The notes under the pieces: generated by a model | Databases searched by the model: none | The model's input: the letters and a program-made list of their open reading frames with translations, nothing else | What the model was told of the DNA's origin: nothing | Translations under genes and position numbers: made by a program | Part shown: positions 8,377-17,191 of the stretch, one piece after another | Layout of the letters: every line of letters begins with the position of its first letter | Numbering within the stretch: position 1 is the stretch's first letter | From: Lachnospiraceae bacterium | Lineage (GTDB): Bacteria; Bacillota; Clostridia; Lachnospirales; Lachnospiraceae | Direction of reading: 5' to 3' | DNA length: 35,755 nucleotides | Assembly: GCA_024684215.1 (NCBI GenBank) | Contig: JAIKXH010000054.1 | Span: 1 to 35,755, forward strand

Positions 8377-9405
8377 TTACAGACCTATTTTTTTAACATA
8401 CTCCGACAATTCATAATACTGCGCCTTGTTTAATCGATTATCCACCGCTGATAACAGCATAAGATAATAATCCGAAAGATATCCCTTCTTAACATAAGGA
8501 TTCTCTTTATAGTTTTCCAGCCTGTCAGTCATCAATTCCCTCAACAATAAATAAACATTATAGTCAGGTTTATCATACCTGAATATACTCATCTTCAAAG
8601 CGGGCAGATATCCGGAAAATATATGTTCCATTTGTAATTCATATTTGAAAGTATCCATAAAACCGCGTTTATTGTATTCTTTCCACACATATGTCTGTGC
8701 AGTAATACAATCCAAATGATGATTTGAATTGGTTTTAAGAACCGTAGAATCTTCGTTTACAAAATAATGGTACAACTTATCGGAAATTACACACGCCTTC
8801 TTTACATATAAATGTACAAGTGATCCCCATGCTGCATCCTCATAAGTAATATTTGCAGGAAACTCAAGCCTGTTCTCTATTAAAAAATTCTTTTTTATTA
8901 TTTTCCCCCATGCACTGTATACTAATGGCGGATGAACTATAAATTCGCGTCTTTCATCATCAGAATATATCTTATATACGCTGACAGAAGTTCTGTCCTT
9001 TTCTTTAAGCAGGGTATACTCTTCTGACTTGTCCCTAATGCTTCCGCAACATATCATTTCATACTCATCTTTTTTTGCCTCTTTGAGCATCTTTTCAAAA
9101 TAATCCGGCTCAATCCAATCATCTGAATCTATAAATCCAATCCATTCACCCGATGCATATGAAAGGCCAATATTTCGAGCCTGTCCCTGTCTTCCGTTTT
9201 GCGGTGATTCAACTATAATAAAGTTATCCGAATACTTATTCTCCCATTCATATAAACGGCTTAATGTCCCGTCTGTTGAGCAATCGTCTACACATATCAC
9301 TTCAAGATCGCTCATACCTATAGACTGATTAATAACACTCTCCAAACATCTATCAATCCACTTTTCAACATTATAACATGGGATAATTACACTTATCTTT
9401 GGCAT
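8377..9405 (-). CDS. Family 2 glycosyltransferase (GT-A)
   Basis: A 342-residue inverting GT2 enzyme. The N-terminal nucleotide-sugar fold starts MPKISVIIPCYNVEKWIDRC, with VDDCSTDG at 39-46 and the metal/nucleotide motif IDSDDW at 92-97. GQARNIGLSYASGEW lies just before the DXD motif. The C-terminal 130 residues are helical and of unknown specificity. The ATG at 9405 has a near-perfect GGAGG ribosome binding site lying inside the end of the upstream CgeB-type gene (13-bp overlap). Predicted to act in the cytoplasm on the growing flagellin glycan or a precursor; donor sugar unknown. Confidence 0.88.
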   Translation of the reverse strand: MPKISVIIPCYNVEKWIDRCLESVINQSIGMSDLEVICVDDCSTDGTLSRLYEWENKYSDNFIIVESPQNGRQGQARNIGLSYASGEWIGFIDSDDWIEPDYFEKMLKEAKKDEYEMICCGSIRDKSEEYTLLKEKDRTSVSVYKIYSDDERREFIVHPPLVYSAWGKIIKKNFLIENRLEFPANITYEDAAWGSLVHLYVKKACVISDKLYHYFVNEDSTVLKTNSNHHLDCITAQTYVWKEYNKRGFMDTFKYELQMEHIFSGYLPALKMSIFRYDKPDYNVYLLLRELMTDRLENYKENPYVKKGYLSDYYLMLLSAVDNRLNKAQYYELSEYVKKIGL

Positions 9406-10559
9406 TTTGATCCTCCGTCAAACACCTCGAACATTTTCTTAAGCATATTTTTATATGAGAATAGTTCTTCCACCTTTCTGTGACCGTTCATGGCTATTTT
9501 TTCTCTTTCACTGTCGTGCCTAAGATAATAATCTGCTATATCAGCCACCTCATTGGCGTTTTCATACCAGACCAAATCTTCTCCGTTTGTAAAATATTCA
9601 GCGATTTCCGCCTGATAATTAGTTAGGCAAAAGCCTCCTGCTCCAAGAATATCCATGACTCTCAGAGGAATCCCGGTTCTGATCGATTTCAGCGATATAT
9701 TAAGATTAATCTTGCTTTCACTAAATACATCAGGCATCTTTGTAGAATAATCAACAACTCCCATGTAATTAACAGGTAAACTTCTGTTTACTGTTTCGCT
9801 AAATAAATCTACCCGATGTTTTTCTCCCAGCGCGGATAGAACTTTTATCCTCTCATTCTTTGTCACACGTTTTCTTAACATATCCTCAAATATGTCTTTT
9901 CCACACTTTCGATAGTTTTCGCTCAGTTCAGCATTTACAAACTTCTTTACACCCTCATAAACCTCGTCGGTTATCATTTTTTCTACAATATCATAACCAT
10001 AGACTCTCTCCTGAGCCTGTATTACCGCTTCCATATAACCTGAAAGATAATCCGGAAAAGTATTTATCTGTCCATACTGATCCTGTCCCCCATCATACAG
10101 ATTTCCAACAAACGAAATCTCGTGTTTAAATTCTTTGTGGGGATATTTAAAAATCCTGGCAGGTAAGGGCAAATAATTGACAGTTGTAAATCCCTGCAAT
10201 TTATATTTCTCGTATAGAGCATAGTCAAATAAAAAAACTTTGTTTAACCGATTGTTTAATGTATTGGATTGCAAAGTAAGATGCGGTGAATCATAAACCC
10301 AAGATATATATGTTATGCATTCCTCGTTAGCAACCCTGGATATATCCGGAAAATAATTAAAGGAAAAGATATACTCATCTGCATCGCCCTTATAGTTCCC
10401 CGAACGGATAGCATTCTTTAATACGGTTTGAAATTCATCGTCAAAATCGTATTTTTTTACAGTAAAGTCTAATATCTCTACTGTAAATCCTTCACTTCTC
10501 ATCGCATCTATGCAACTGTCTTTTATCAGCTCACCCCAGGAGCAATACAGAATTCTCAT
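9393..10559 (-). CDS. CgeB-family glycosyltransferase (copy 2 of 3)
   Basis: A 388-residue paralogue of the CgeB-type gene at 5988. It opens MRILYCSWGELIKDSC and contains ITYISWVYDSP and the signature IPLRVMDILGAGGFCLTNYQ, then EIAEYFTNGEDLVWYEN. The start codon overlaps the stop of the upstream maf gene in TAATG, which is typical of translational coupling. The N-terminal half would be the acceptor-binding DUF3880 part, and the C-terminal half the Glyco_trans_1_2 donor-binding part. The two nearest copies (this one and 5988) look more alike to each other than to the copy at 30038, judged from shared motifs. Substrate unknown. Confidence 0.83.
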   Translation of the reverse strand: MRILYCSWGELIKDSCIDAMRSEGFTVEILDFTVKKYDFDDEFQTVLKNAIRSGNYKGDADEYIFSFNYFPDISRVANEECITYISWVYDSPHLTLQSNTLNNRLNKVFLFDYALYEKYKLQGFTTVNYLPLPARIFKYPHKEFKHEISFVGNLYDGGQDQYGQINTFPDYLSGYMEAVIQAQERVYGYDIVEKMITDEVYEGVKKFVNAELSENYRKCGKDIFEDMLRKRVTKNERIKVLSALGEKHRVDLFSETVNRSLPVNYMGVVDYSTKMPDVFSESKINLNISLKSIRTGIPLRVMDILGAGGFCLTNYQAEIAEYFTNGEDLVWYENANEVADIADYYLRHDSEREKIAMNGHRKVEELFSYKNMLKKMFEVFDGGSKCQR

Positions 10560-12967
10560 TATACAATCTCTACTTCTCTATAGTTTTGAATCAACCAGGT
10601 TAACGGACCATCGTCTGCCGAAATCACCTTGTCGGGATTAGACTTTAAGATACTTTCCAAAACAATCTTAATATTCCCCGCATCAGGCATAATAGCTTCA
10701 CATTGGAAATATGGAATACTTACCCCTTCGTAGTTTATGGTTTCTTTTGAAAAATACTCTTCTTCATCGTTCTTAACAATTGAATTAAATAATCTTACCG
10801 TCCCTTTAAACGGTATCTTTTCCGATGAATTTATAAGAAGCACGTTCCTTTTTGTAGCAATGTGCCTTTTACAATCGTTTTTAATTATTAAAAGTTTATC
10901 GGACGCACCTACTATCTCCGGAACTATATAGTAATAAAGATTTTTATTTGCATTACTGCCCCCGTCAGATATGTTTATTTCTTTTCTGTACAAATTCGTA
11001 ATAGTATCCTTGATTTCTGCCATTTTATCCGATACCATTGCATCGGTAACATATTTACCAAGAGAAATCTTCTCTCTTACTTGTGCGTATACAAAATATA
11101 ATTCTTCCTTAGAAAGCCCGGCTCTAATTACATCATCCAAGAGCTTTAAAGTGTTTTTAGTACTTGCCTTAAGCTCTGACAAAACAGAATCTATGTATAC
11201 ACCGCCTCTTACACTTCCAATTTCTTCAGCATACGCTCTCCATTTATTTAAGAGATTAACAGCTTCTGCGCTTAACTCATTTGCAGCAGCAAAATAGTCA
11301 TCTCTAATATCCAAATCCATTCCGACATAGATATCCGAAAGCGCTGTCGCTACACATAACAGTCCTTTATAAATATCATCTGAGCCGGCGGCTGCCTCAT
11401 AGATTTCATCAATCTTTATGCAATTCTTCCACGGTCCACATACAGTCCCTAAAATATGTGATCCATGTTCAGATAAATTCACATAAGCAATTTGCGGATT
11501 ATTACTAATCTGTCCCTCAATAAATTCTTTAAATATAAGGTATGTATCCGCAGTATCAACTACTCCTCCGTCAGTCGCCGGTACGGTGTAATGCTTATTA
11601 TAATCGTTATTCTCTGTTTCTACTATATTTCCTGCGTAGAGTTTATTTCCGGGCGTACCTAAATCCAACCCTACGAATTCAATTTGCTTTGCATTATTTT
11701 TTATGGCTATTTCCAATGCCAGGCTTGTAACTGTTCCGCCTAAATAAAATACATCATCAGGCCTTACCGCAGCTTCATCCCGAACCGGTCCGTATCCGCT
11801 TCCGAGCACCTTGTATATAGGTCCCCTATATGCATCTATATATCCCCAATAGGTTGTGCTCTCCGCTATAAGCGGAATATCTCTTGTATCTTCTCCGATT
11901 CCTTTTATATGAGCATATATTCCGTCAGTAGGATCCAAAACACATACAAAGTTAGGCTTTATTCCTTCCTTTAACAGCCTTCTTAACACGGTATTAACCG
12001 CGATGATAACCTTCTTTCCGATATTATCTTTAAGATACTCTATTTTATCGTCCAGCGAAGGACCGGCAGCTACGATAATGTACTCATCCTTTCCTGCCTG
12101 TGGTTCTAATTCCGAAAAGTAACCGGTAAACTTTCTTTTGTTTCTATAGTAATTGATTTCATATGGCTTTTCAAAATTACACTCAGTTTCCGCTTCACTT
12201 TTTAAGGTACTTACTATTTGCACGGTGTTGTCTGTCAGTTCATTAACAAATCCATCACTGACATATACAAATTCTTCTGTTTCATCATTTTTTCTTTGCT
12301 CTAAAAATGAGATAACAAGTTCGTCAACATTCTCATTTACAATAATATGCAACTTATCGTCGGGAATACGATCAAGGACGCCATAGAGTCTTGCATAATC
12401 AACAAGTTCCTTATTATTTTCATAAACATATATCTCCGCAGAGCCCTTAGACTCTTTCCATAGTGCATAAGGAAAGTATCCCAAACCAAGGCCCAAAATA
12501 TACGCTTTGTCATAAACACCCCTGTAATAATATCTTGCCCTTACAATCTCATCCCATAGCGGATTATCTATAGAGTGTAGGTATCTCTCTGTTTCCGTAT
12601 TATATATTGTTAAAAATCCACTCCTTGAACTGTGAATTCGCCATTTCCCCTCAGTAACATCTATACCGCAGAACTGCTTATTATATTCATAAATTTCGGG
12701 AATAAGTTCGTTATCCAACACATCTCCGGCGGTGTATATGTTATCTGTAGCACCGGTAAAAGCCTGAGATTTTTTATACATCTCCATTGCTTTTTCACGA
12801 TTTGTCTCAATATAGGAATTTATTATTTCTGTCAAAACATTTGCCGTTGTTCTCCACAACTTGGAAAACTCAGTATAATCTCTAACTTTGATATACTCTC
12901 CGCATTGTCTTAACGCGCAAATCAAATCTGCAGACTTATATATTTCTTCTATAAAATCCTCGGCCAT
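10559..12967 (-). CDS. Maf-family motility accessory factor (DUF115/MptE-like), copy B
   Basis: An 802-residue Maf protein, the family that transfers nonulosonic acids such as pseudaminic or legionaminic acid to flagellin Ser/Thr. The N-terminal region (about 1-260) contains ILGLGLGYFPYAL and a GVLDRIPDDKLHII block. The central DUF115 domain begins with IIVAAGPSLDDK (GPS at 302-304) and has the conserved VCVLDPTDGIYAHI and VGLDLGTPGNKLYA blocks. The C-terminal helical/Rossmann-like extension (about 540-802) is the longer part compared with its neighbour copy. The ATG has an AGGAGG site, 9 bp after the preceding maf gene. Together with the CMP-legionaminate operon in this window, the simplest reading is Leg transfer to flagellin. 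It may instead recognise a different acceptor site or nonulosonate variant from copy A. Confidence 0.88.
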   Translation of the reverse strand: MAEDFIEEIYKSADLICALRQCGEYIKVRDYTEFSKLWRTTANVLTEIINSYIETNREKAMEMYKKSQAFTGATDNIYTAGDVLDNELIPEIYEYNKQFCGIDVTEGKWRIHSSRSGFLTIYNTETERYLHSIDNPLWDEIVRARYYYRGVYDKAYILGLGLGYFPYALWKESKGSAEIYVYENNKELVDYARLYGVLDRIPDDKLHIIVNENVDELVISFLEQRKNDETEEFVYVSDGFVNELTDNTVQIVSTLKSEAETECNFEKPYEINYYRNKRKFTGYFSELEPQAGKDEYIIVAAGPSLDDKIEYLKDNIGKKVIIAVNTVLRRLLKEGIKPNFVCVLDPTDGIYAHIKGIGEDTRDIPLIAESTTYWGYIDAYRGPIYKVLGSGYGPVRDEAAVRPDDVFYLGGTVTSLALEIAIKNNAKQIEFVGLDLGTPGNKLYAGNIVETENNDYNKHYTVPATDGGVVDTADTYLIFKEFIEGQISNNPQIAYVNLSEHGSHILGTVCGPWKNCIKIDEIYEAAAGSDDIYKGLLCVATALSDIYVGMDLDIRDDYFAAANELSAEAVNLLNKWRAYAEEIGSVRGGVYIDSVLSELKASTKNTLKLLDDVIRAGLSKEELYFVYAQVREKISLGKYVTDAMVSDKMAEIKDTITNLYRKEINISDGGSNANKNLYYYIVPEIVGASDKLLIIKNDCKRHIATKRNVLLINSSEKIPFKGTVRLFNSIVKNDEEEYFSKETINYEGVSIPYFQCEAIMPDAGNIKIVLESILKSNPDKVISADDGPLTWLIQNYREVEIV

Positions 12968-12976
12968 TGTAGCCTC

Positions 12977-15109
12977 CTATCTGTGCTCTACATTGCCTAT
13001 CCTTCTAAATGCTTCTGCCATAAGGCTTAGTTCATCATAGTTTATTACAAGTTCGGGTGCTTTATCAGAGAAGTACTGAATTAAACTATTAGCATATTCA
13101 ATATTAGGCATATTTTCCGGTAACTGATAATAAGCGTATCTATCTCCCATATAAAAAACATATTCTTTATCTTCAAGTTCCACATTATATTGATTTCTAT
13201 AACAATCAATAACAGACAAAGATTTTCCACCCATATACTCAGATGTATTTACTATCAGAACGTTTTTACCTTTGTCTTTTGTAAGTACACGGGCATCCTG
13301 CAAAATCTGTTGCGATATCCCTTCATCAAACAAAGAAAACTGAGATGTCAACAGTACTATAAAGTTTGATTTCGTTATTATCTCCGAGGGGGGAATCAGA
13401 TTTTTCTCAAACTCATTTCTGATTATATTGAAATTTTCTGAAACTAACGGCCAAAAATCTTCATCTTCGTCCCCTCTGCTTATATATTTGTACACAACCT
13501 GCCAGAGAAGAAAATACTTTTCATCAAGGTCAAGCAATGTATCCTGACTCATCTTACTAAGATACTCGGAATAGTGGTTATTGTCTTCCCACCATCTTCC
13601 TTCATAGCATCCCTTAATATACGCTCCATGTTTGGAAAGGTTATAAAAACGAACATTATAAAATCGCTCTATTTGTTTTTCTATAGCATTTCGAAAACTG
13701 ATAAACGTATCTGACGAAGGGACCATTCCTCCATCAACCGAAAGCACATCCTCGGTTGAAATGGCATCAGCTTTATCCGAATCTGCATACGCCTTGTTTT
13801 GAGGATAAGCCAAATCGCAGCCTATAAGTTCTATCTTTTTGGCTCCCATTTTTACAGCAGCCTCTATGGCTAAACACGTTACGCTGGGGCCGGTACTCCA
13901 GTTATCCTCCCCTGTTGTTTCAACCTCTTTTTTCACATGGTCTGAATCGCTACCCAGAATTCTGATTTTTTCACCTTTATAATCGCGTATAAATCTCCAA
14001 TACGCCTGACTTTCGTATAGCAGTGGTATATCCTTAGTTTCATCGAGCAAACTATCAATGTGCCTGTAAGTTCCTTCGGTAGGATCTATTATAACAGCCA
14101 GATCAGGGACTATGCCGTTTCTTACAAGTTTCTTTAGAATTGTACTTACAGCTATAATACAACTGCGTCCTTTAATACTCTGTAAATAATCTATGTAATC
14201 ATTTACAGAAGGCCCTCCACCTACAACAACAAAATCTTCAAATCTTTTAATGTTTTCGTTAAATTCTTTAAAAGTTTTATATGCGCTTTTTTTATTCTTA
14301 AGGAAATTTATCAAATATAATTCTCTGAAATTTCTTAACAAGTCAAAATTCGTATTTAATCCAAAAATCATAGATGCCGTGTCCCCATCAACCAACTTCA
14401 AAAAATGAGGAGAAACATAATACAGCGTATCTTCCGAATCCTCTTCATAGGTAATGAACTTTGAAAACAAACTACTAACATCTGAATCTACAACAATATG
14501 TAGTTTATCCGGTTCTATCCAATCAAGGACTCCATATTCATATGCGCTTTTGATATTTTCGTCTGAAACATCAAAAATATAAATATCAATGGAGCCATAA
14601 TACTTTCGGTATACCGAGTATGCAAAATATCCAAGTTCAACCCCCATAATATAGCAACTCTGTTTTGTGACTATATAATAACTATCCACGCATACTTTTG
14701 CTTCAAGCAAGGGGTTGTCCATACTATATTCCGGCTTTCCCTTATAACATAAAGAATAAAACCCGGATTTACTTTTTGCTATGGAATATTCTCCAAAACA
14801 TATAATTGGTAAATCTAATAAAGAGATAAATGAATAGATTTTAGGAATTAATTCATAGTTTATTATATCCGCACACACCGGTGCATCATCAATGGATTCT
14901 CTTACTTTCCTAAGATCAGTTAGATATTTTTCAGCATTTTCGCTATCTGTTTTTGACCACTCATAATAAATTTCTTTTAATACATCCATGTGGTCGGCCC
15001 AATTCTTTTTTATCTTCCACTCATTTCTGGCGTACAAATACTCTATTTCTTCACGACAAATAGAAATAATATTGCTATATTTATATACTTTCTCTACGCT
15101 CTCATCCAT
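12977..15109 (-). CDS. Maf-family motility accessory factor (DUF115/MptE-like), copy A
   Basis: A 710-residue Maf protein lying immediately after flagellin 1. The N-terminal region carries IMGVELGYFAYSVY and GVLDWIEPDKLHIVV. The DUF115 core starts FVVVGGGPSVND (GGGPS at 297-301) and includes LAVIIDPTEGTYRH and IELIGCDLAYPQNKAYA. It parallels copy B block by block but is clearly diverged and shorter at the C-terminus. AGGGGA precedes the ATG. The preceding hairpin at 15131-15158 separates it from flagellin 1 without an obvious promoter, so its expression may come from flagellin read-through. Expected function: cytoplasmic transfer of a CMP-activated nonulosonate to flagellin before export. Confidence 0.88.
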   Translation of the reverse strand: MDESVEKVYKYSNIISICREEIEYLYARNEWKIKKNWADHMDVLKEIYYEWSKTDSENAEKYLTDLRKVRESIDDAPVCADIINYELIPKIYSFISLLDLPIICFGEYSIAKSKSGFYSLCYKGKPEYSMDNPLLEAKVCVDSYYIVTKQSCYIMGVELGYFAYSVYRKYYGSIDIYIFDVSDENIKSAYEYGVLDWIEPDKLHIVVDSDVSSLFSKFITYEEDSEDTLYYVSPHFLKLVDGDTASMIFGLNTNFDLLRNFRELYLINFLKNKKSAYKTFKEFNENIKRFEDFVVVGGGPSVNDYIDYLQSIKGRSCIIAVSTILKKLVRNGIVPDLAVIIDPTEGTYRHIDSLLDETKDIPLLYESQAYWRFIRDYKGEKIRILGSDSDHVKKEVETTGEDNWSTGPSVTCLAIEAAVKMGAKKIELIGCDLAYPQNKAYADSDKADAISTEDVLSVDGGMVPSSDTFISFRNAIEKQIERFYNVRFYNLSKHGAYIKGCYEGRWWEDNNHYSEYLSKMSQDTLLDLDEKYFLLWQVVYKYISRGDEDEDFWPLVSENFNIIRNEFEKNLIPPSEIITKSNFIVLLTSQFSLFDEGISQQILQDARVLTKDKGKNVLIVNTSEYMGGKSLSVIDCYRNQYNVELEDKEYVFYMGDRYAYYQLPENMPNIEYANSLIQYFSDKAPELVINYDELSLMAEAFRRIGNVEHR

Positions 15110-15130
15110 AAATATCCCCTTATAACGATT

Positions 15131-15158
15131 TAAGAGGAAGCCTTACGACTTCCTCTTA
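15131..15158 (-). promoter_or_regulatory. Perfect intercistronic hairpin between flagellin 1 and maf copy A
   Basis: A 10-bp perfect stem (TAAGAGGAAG with CTTCCTCTTA) with an 8-base loop lies 35 bases past the flagellin 1 stop. On the minus strand the 3' arm is followed by AAATCG, not a T-tract, so it is a poor intrinsic terminator. It may attenuate, process or protect the 3' end of the abundant flagellin mRNA while allowing some read-through into the glycosylation genes. Confidence 0.7.
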
Positions 15159-15193
15159 TATTTTAATCTATCATAATCTGAATAATCAAGCTA

Positions 15194-16006
15194 TTACTGA
15201 AGGAGTGAAAGAACACCCTGATTTGACTGATTAGCCTGTGCAAGCATTGACTGTCCTGCCTGTGCAAGAATATTGGAGTTGGAATACTTAACCATCTCTG
15301 TAGCCATATCGGTATCACGAATCTGGCTCTCTGCTGCGGTGGTGTTCTCAACAACGTTGTCGAGGTTGTTGATGGTATGCTCAAGTCTGTTCTGAACTGC
15401 ACCAAGGTCAGATCTCTGCTTGCTTACAGAAGCAAGAGCAGTCTTGATAGTTGCAATAGCCTTGCTGGCCGATGATACACTTGATACCGCAACTCCGCTA
15501 AGACCAATACTTTTAGACTTCATAGCCTTAATGCTGATTGAGATATACTGACCGGACTCTGCGCCAACCTGAAGGTTCTTTGCAGTGAAGGTACCGTCGA
15601 GAAGGTTCTGCTCGTTGAAGGTTGTAGTTGATGCTACACGATCAATTTCTGAAACAAGAGCCTGAACCTCAGAGTTAATATACTCACGATCCTTTGTTGT
15701 GTTGGTTCCGTTAGCAGACTGGGTAGCAAGTTCATTCATTCTCTGAAGCATATCATGTACTTCATTGAGTGCACCTTCTGCAGTCTGTACACAAGAGATT
15801 CCATCCTGTGCATTTACAGATGCCTGAGCAAGGCCACGAACCTGACGTCTCATTTTCTCGGAAATTGCAAGTCCTGCTGCATCATCTGCTGCACGGTTAA
15901 TCTTATATCCGGATGATAATTTCTCAGTTGACTTAGCTAACGAATTAGTTGTAAGTCCAAGCATTCTGTTTGAGTTAAAAGCTGTTAAATTGTGTTTTAC
16001 TACCAT
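15194..16006 (-). CDS. Flagellin 1 (short, D0/D1-only)
   Basis: A 270-residue flagellin, the filament subunit. The start was moved to the ATG at 16006 (GGGAGG site; MVVKHNLTA), away from an in-frame ATG at 16042 that would add 12 residues foreign to flagellins. The N-terminal D0/D1 has [19 protein letters not shown] (31-49) and [15 protein letters not shown] (87-101, the conserved D1/TLR5-type motif). The C-terminal D1/D0 has [14 protein letters not shown] and [14 protein letters not shown]. No D2/D3 domains are present. The short Ser-rich middle (about 155-182) offers candidate O-glycosylation sites. It differs from flagellin 2 at 13 of 270 positions by my count, including a cysteine at position 72 where flagellin 2 has alanine. 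It has its own sigma-28 type promoter and is followed by a hairpin and two maf genes. Confidence 0.97.
   Translation of the reverse strand: MVVKHNLTAFNSNRMLGLTTNSLAKSTEKLSSGYKINRAADDAAGLAISEKMRRQVRGLAQASVNAQDGISCVQTAEGALNEVHDMLQRMNELATQSANGTNTTKDREYINSEVQALVSEIDRVASTTTFNEQNLLDGTFTAKNLQVGAESGQYISISIKAMKSKSIGLSGVAVSSVSSASKAIATIKTALASVSKQRSDLGAVQNRLEHTINNLDNVVENTTAAESQIRDTDMATEMVKYSNSNILAQAGQSMLAQANQSNQGVLSLLQ
15423..15524 (-). repeat. 102-bp segment identical to flagellin 2 segment (copy in flagellin 1)
   Basis: Bases 15423-15524 match 16550-16651 at every position, synonymous sites included, whereas the flagellin 5' ends differ at many synonymous sites. The segment encodes about residues 162-195, the Ser-rich centre. 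It suggests recent gene conversion. Confidence 0.85.
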
Positions 16007-16110
16007 ATTATTTTCCTCCCTGAATGGGGACTTCCATGTCACCTTCCATTATCTTTGTTTTATATATTTTCAGCGATTCCGTTCACTGTTTTTTCTCGGT
16101 TACATTCTTT

Positions 16111-16137
16111 ATATCGGAAAGCATATTCAAAACTTTA
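16111..16137 (-). promoter_or_regulatory. Sigma-28 (SigD/FliA) promoter of flagellin 1
   Basis: On the minus strand TAAA (16137-16134), a 15-base spacer and TCCGATAT (16118-16111) match the sigma-28 consensus TAAA-N15-GCCGATAW except for one base in the -10. Transcription would start near 16104, giving a leader of about 98 bases. The 314-bp stretch between the two flagellin coding regions holds this promoter, the flagellin 2 terminator and T-rich sequence, and no gene that I can see. Confidence 0.85.
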
Positions 16138-16231
16138 CCCCTATTTTAATTTTTTTTAATTTTTTTGTTTTCCAATGGTTACTGTTTTTGAAAATTGTCT
16201 TCCCAATGCTCGCTCCGGACGAAGTTATAGC

Positions 16232-16263
16232 AACAGAAAAGCGGAAGCCATGGGCTTCCGCTT
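16232..16263 (-). terminator. Rho-independent terminator of flagellin 2
   Basis: AAGCGGAAGCC pairs with GGCTTCCGCTT (11 bp) across a CAT centre, followed on the minus strand by TTCTGTT. It lies 58 bases past the flagellin 2 stop and isolates the two flagellin transcripts from each other. Confidence 0.85.
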
Positions 16264-16320
16264 ATTTCTGCGTACGGTTTTAACTTTACAGTTTAACTTT
16301 TATACGGTTAAGATGCCAAA

Positions 16321-17133
16321 TTATCCGAGGAGTGAAAGAACACCCTGATTGGACTGATTTGACTGTGCAAGCATTGACTGTCCTGCCTGTGCAAGAATGT
16401 TTGCATTTGAATACTTAACCATCTCAGTAGCCATATCGGTATCACGAATCTGGCTCTCTGCTGCGGTGGTATTCTCAACAACGTTATCAAGGTTGTTGAT
16501 GGTGTGCTCAAGTCTGTTCTGAACTGCACCAAGGTCAGATCTCTGCTTACTTACAGAAGCAAGAGCAGTCTTGATAGTTGCAATAGCCTTGCTGGCCGAT
16601 GATACACTTGATACCGCAACTCCGCTAAGACCAATACTTTTAGACTTCATACCCTTAATGCTGATTTTGATATACTGACCGGACTCTGCACCAACCTGAA
16701 GGTTCTTTGCAGTGAAGGTACCGTCGAGAAGATTCTGCTCGTTGAAGGTTGTAGTTGATGCTACACGATCAATTTCTGAAACAAGAGCCTGAACCTCAGC
16801 GTTAATATACTCACGGTCCTTTGTGGTATTGGTTCCGGTAGCGGACTGAGTAGCAAGTTCATTCATTCTCTGAAGCATATCATGTACTTCATTGAGTGCA
16901 CCTTCTGCAGTCTGTACTGCTGAAATACCATCCTGAGCGTTTGCGGATGCCTGTGTAAGACCACGAACCTGGCGTCTCATCTTCTCGGAAATTGCAAGTC
17001 CTGCTGCATCATCTGCTGCACGGTTAATCTTGTAACCGGATGAGAGCTTCTCAGTTGACTTTGAGAGTGAGTTGGTGGTTAAACCAAGCATTCTGTTTGA
17101 GTTCATTGCTGTTAAATTGTGCTGTACTACCAT
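16321..17133 (-). CDS. Flagellin 2 (short, D0/D1-only)
   Basis: A 270-residue flagellin, 95% identical to flagellin 1. It starts [18 protein letters not shown], has [19 protein letters not shown] (31-49), [15 protein letters not shown] (87-101) and the C-terminal [14 protein letters not shown], and lacks D2/D3. No cysteine is present (Ala72). AAGGAGG precedes the ATG. It is separated from the FliT-like gene by 282 bp holding two sigma-28 promoter matches and a folded leader, and it ends in a strong terminator, so it is a monocistronic, tightly controlled gene. I expect it to be the major filament protein, with flagellin 1 as second subunit; expression data would be needed to say so. Predicted substrate of the Maf enzymes encoded downstream. 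Confidence 0.97.
   Translation of the reverse strand: MVVQHNLTAMNSNRMLGLTTNSLSKSTEKLSSGYKINRAADDAAGLAISEKMRRQVRGLTQASANAQDGISAVQTAEGALNEVHDMLQRMNELATQSATGTNTTKDREYINAEVQALVSEIDRVASTTTFNEQNLLDGTFTAKNLQVGAESGQYIKISIKGMKSKSIGLSGVAVSSVSSASKAIATIKTALASVSKQRSDLGAVQNRLEHTINNLDNVVENTTAAESQIRDTDMATEMVKYSNANILAQAGQSMLAQSNQSNQGVLSLLG
16550..16651 (-). repeat. 102-bp segment identical to flagellin 1 segment (copy in flagellin 2)
   Basis: Partner of the identical segment at 15423-15524. Identity covers the central part of the gene that is usually the most variable in flagellins. Confidence 0.85.
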
Positions 17134-17141
17134 AATTTTTT

Positions 17142-17174
17142 CCTCCTTGAAATGAACGTTCGCATCCTTGCGAA
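17142..17174 (-). promoter_or_regulatory. Candidate CsrA-binding pair in flagellin 2 leader (hairpin loop GGA plus Shine-Dalgarno)
   Basis: On the minus strand TTCGCA-AGGA-TGCGAA forms a 6-bp hairpin (17174-17159) exposing AGGA, and the run CAAGGATG matches the core of the CsrA consensus (ACARGGAUGU). About 20 bases downstream the AAGGAGG Shine-Dalgarno (17148-17142) supplies a second GGA. This two-site layout parallels the CsrA-repressed hag leader of Bacillus subtilis. Inference from motif only; csrA and fliW are not in the window. Confidence 0.6.
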
Positions 17175-17191
17175 TCGTGTGACTTGTTTAT

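Noticed and set aside
15131-15158. Hairpin as a classical intrinsic terminator of flagellin 1
   Set aside because: The coding-strand 3' flank is AAATCG, not a T-run, so it is listed as a regulatory hairpin.
15163-15405. Out-of-frame reading frames within the flagellin C-terminal regions (also 16308-16532)
   Set aside because: Both arise from the same alternative frame of the two similar flagellins and reflect codon usage, not genes.
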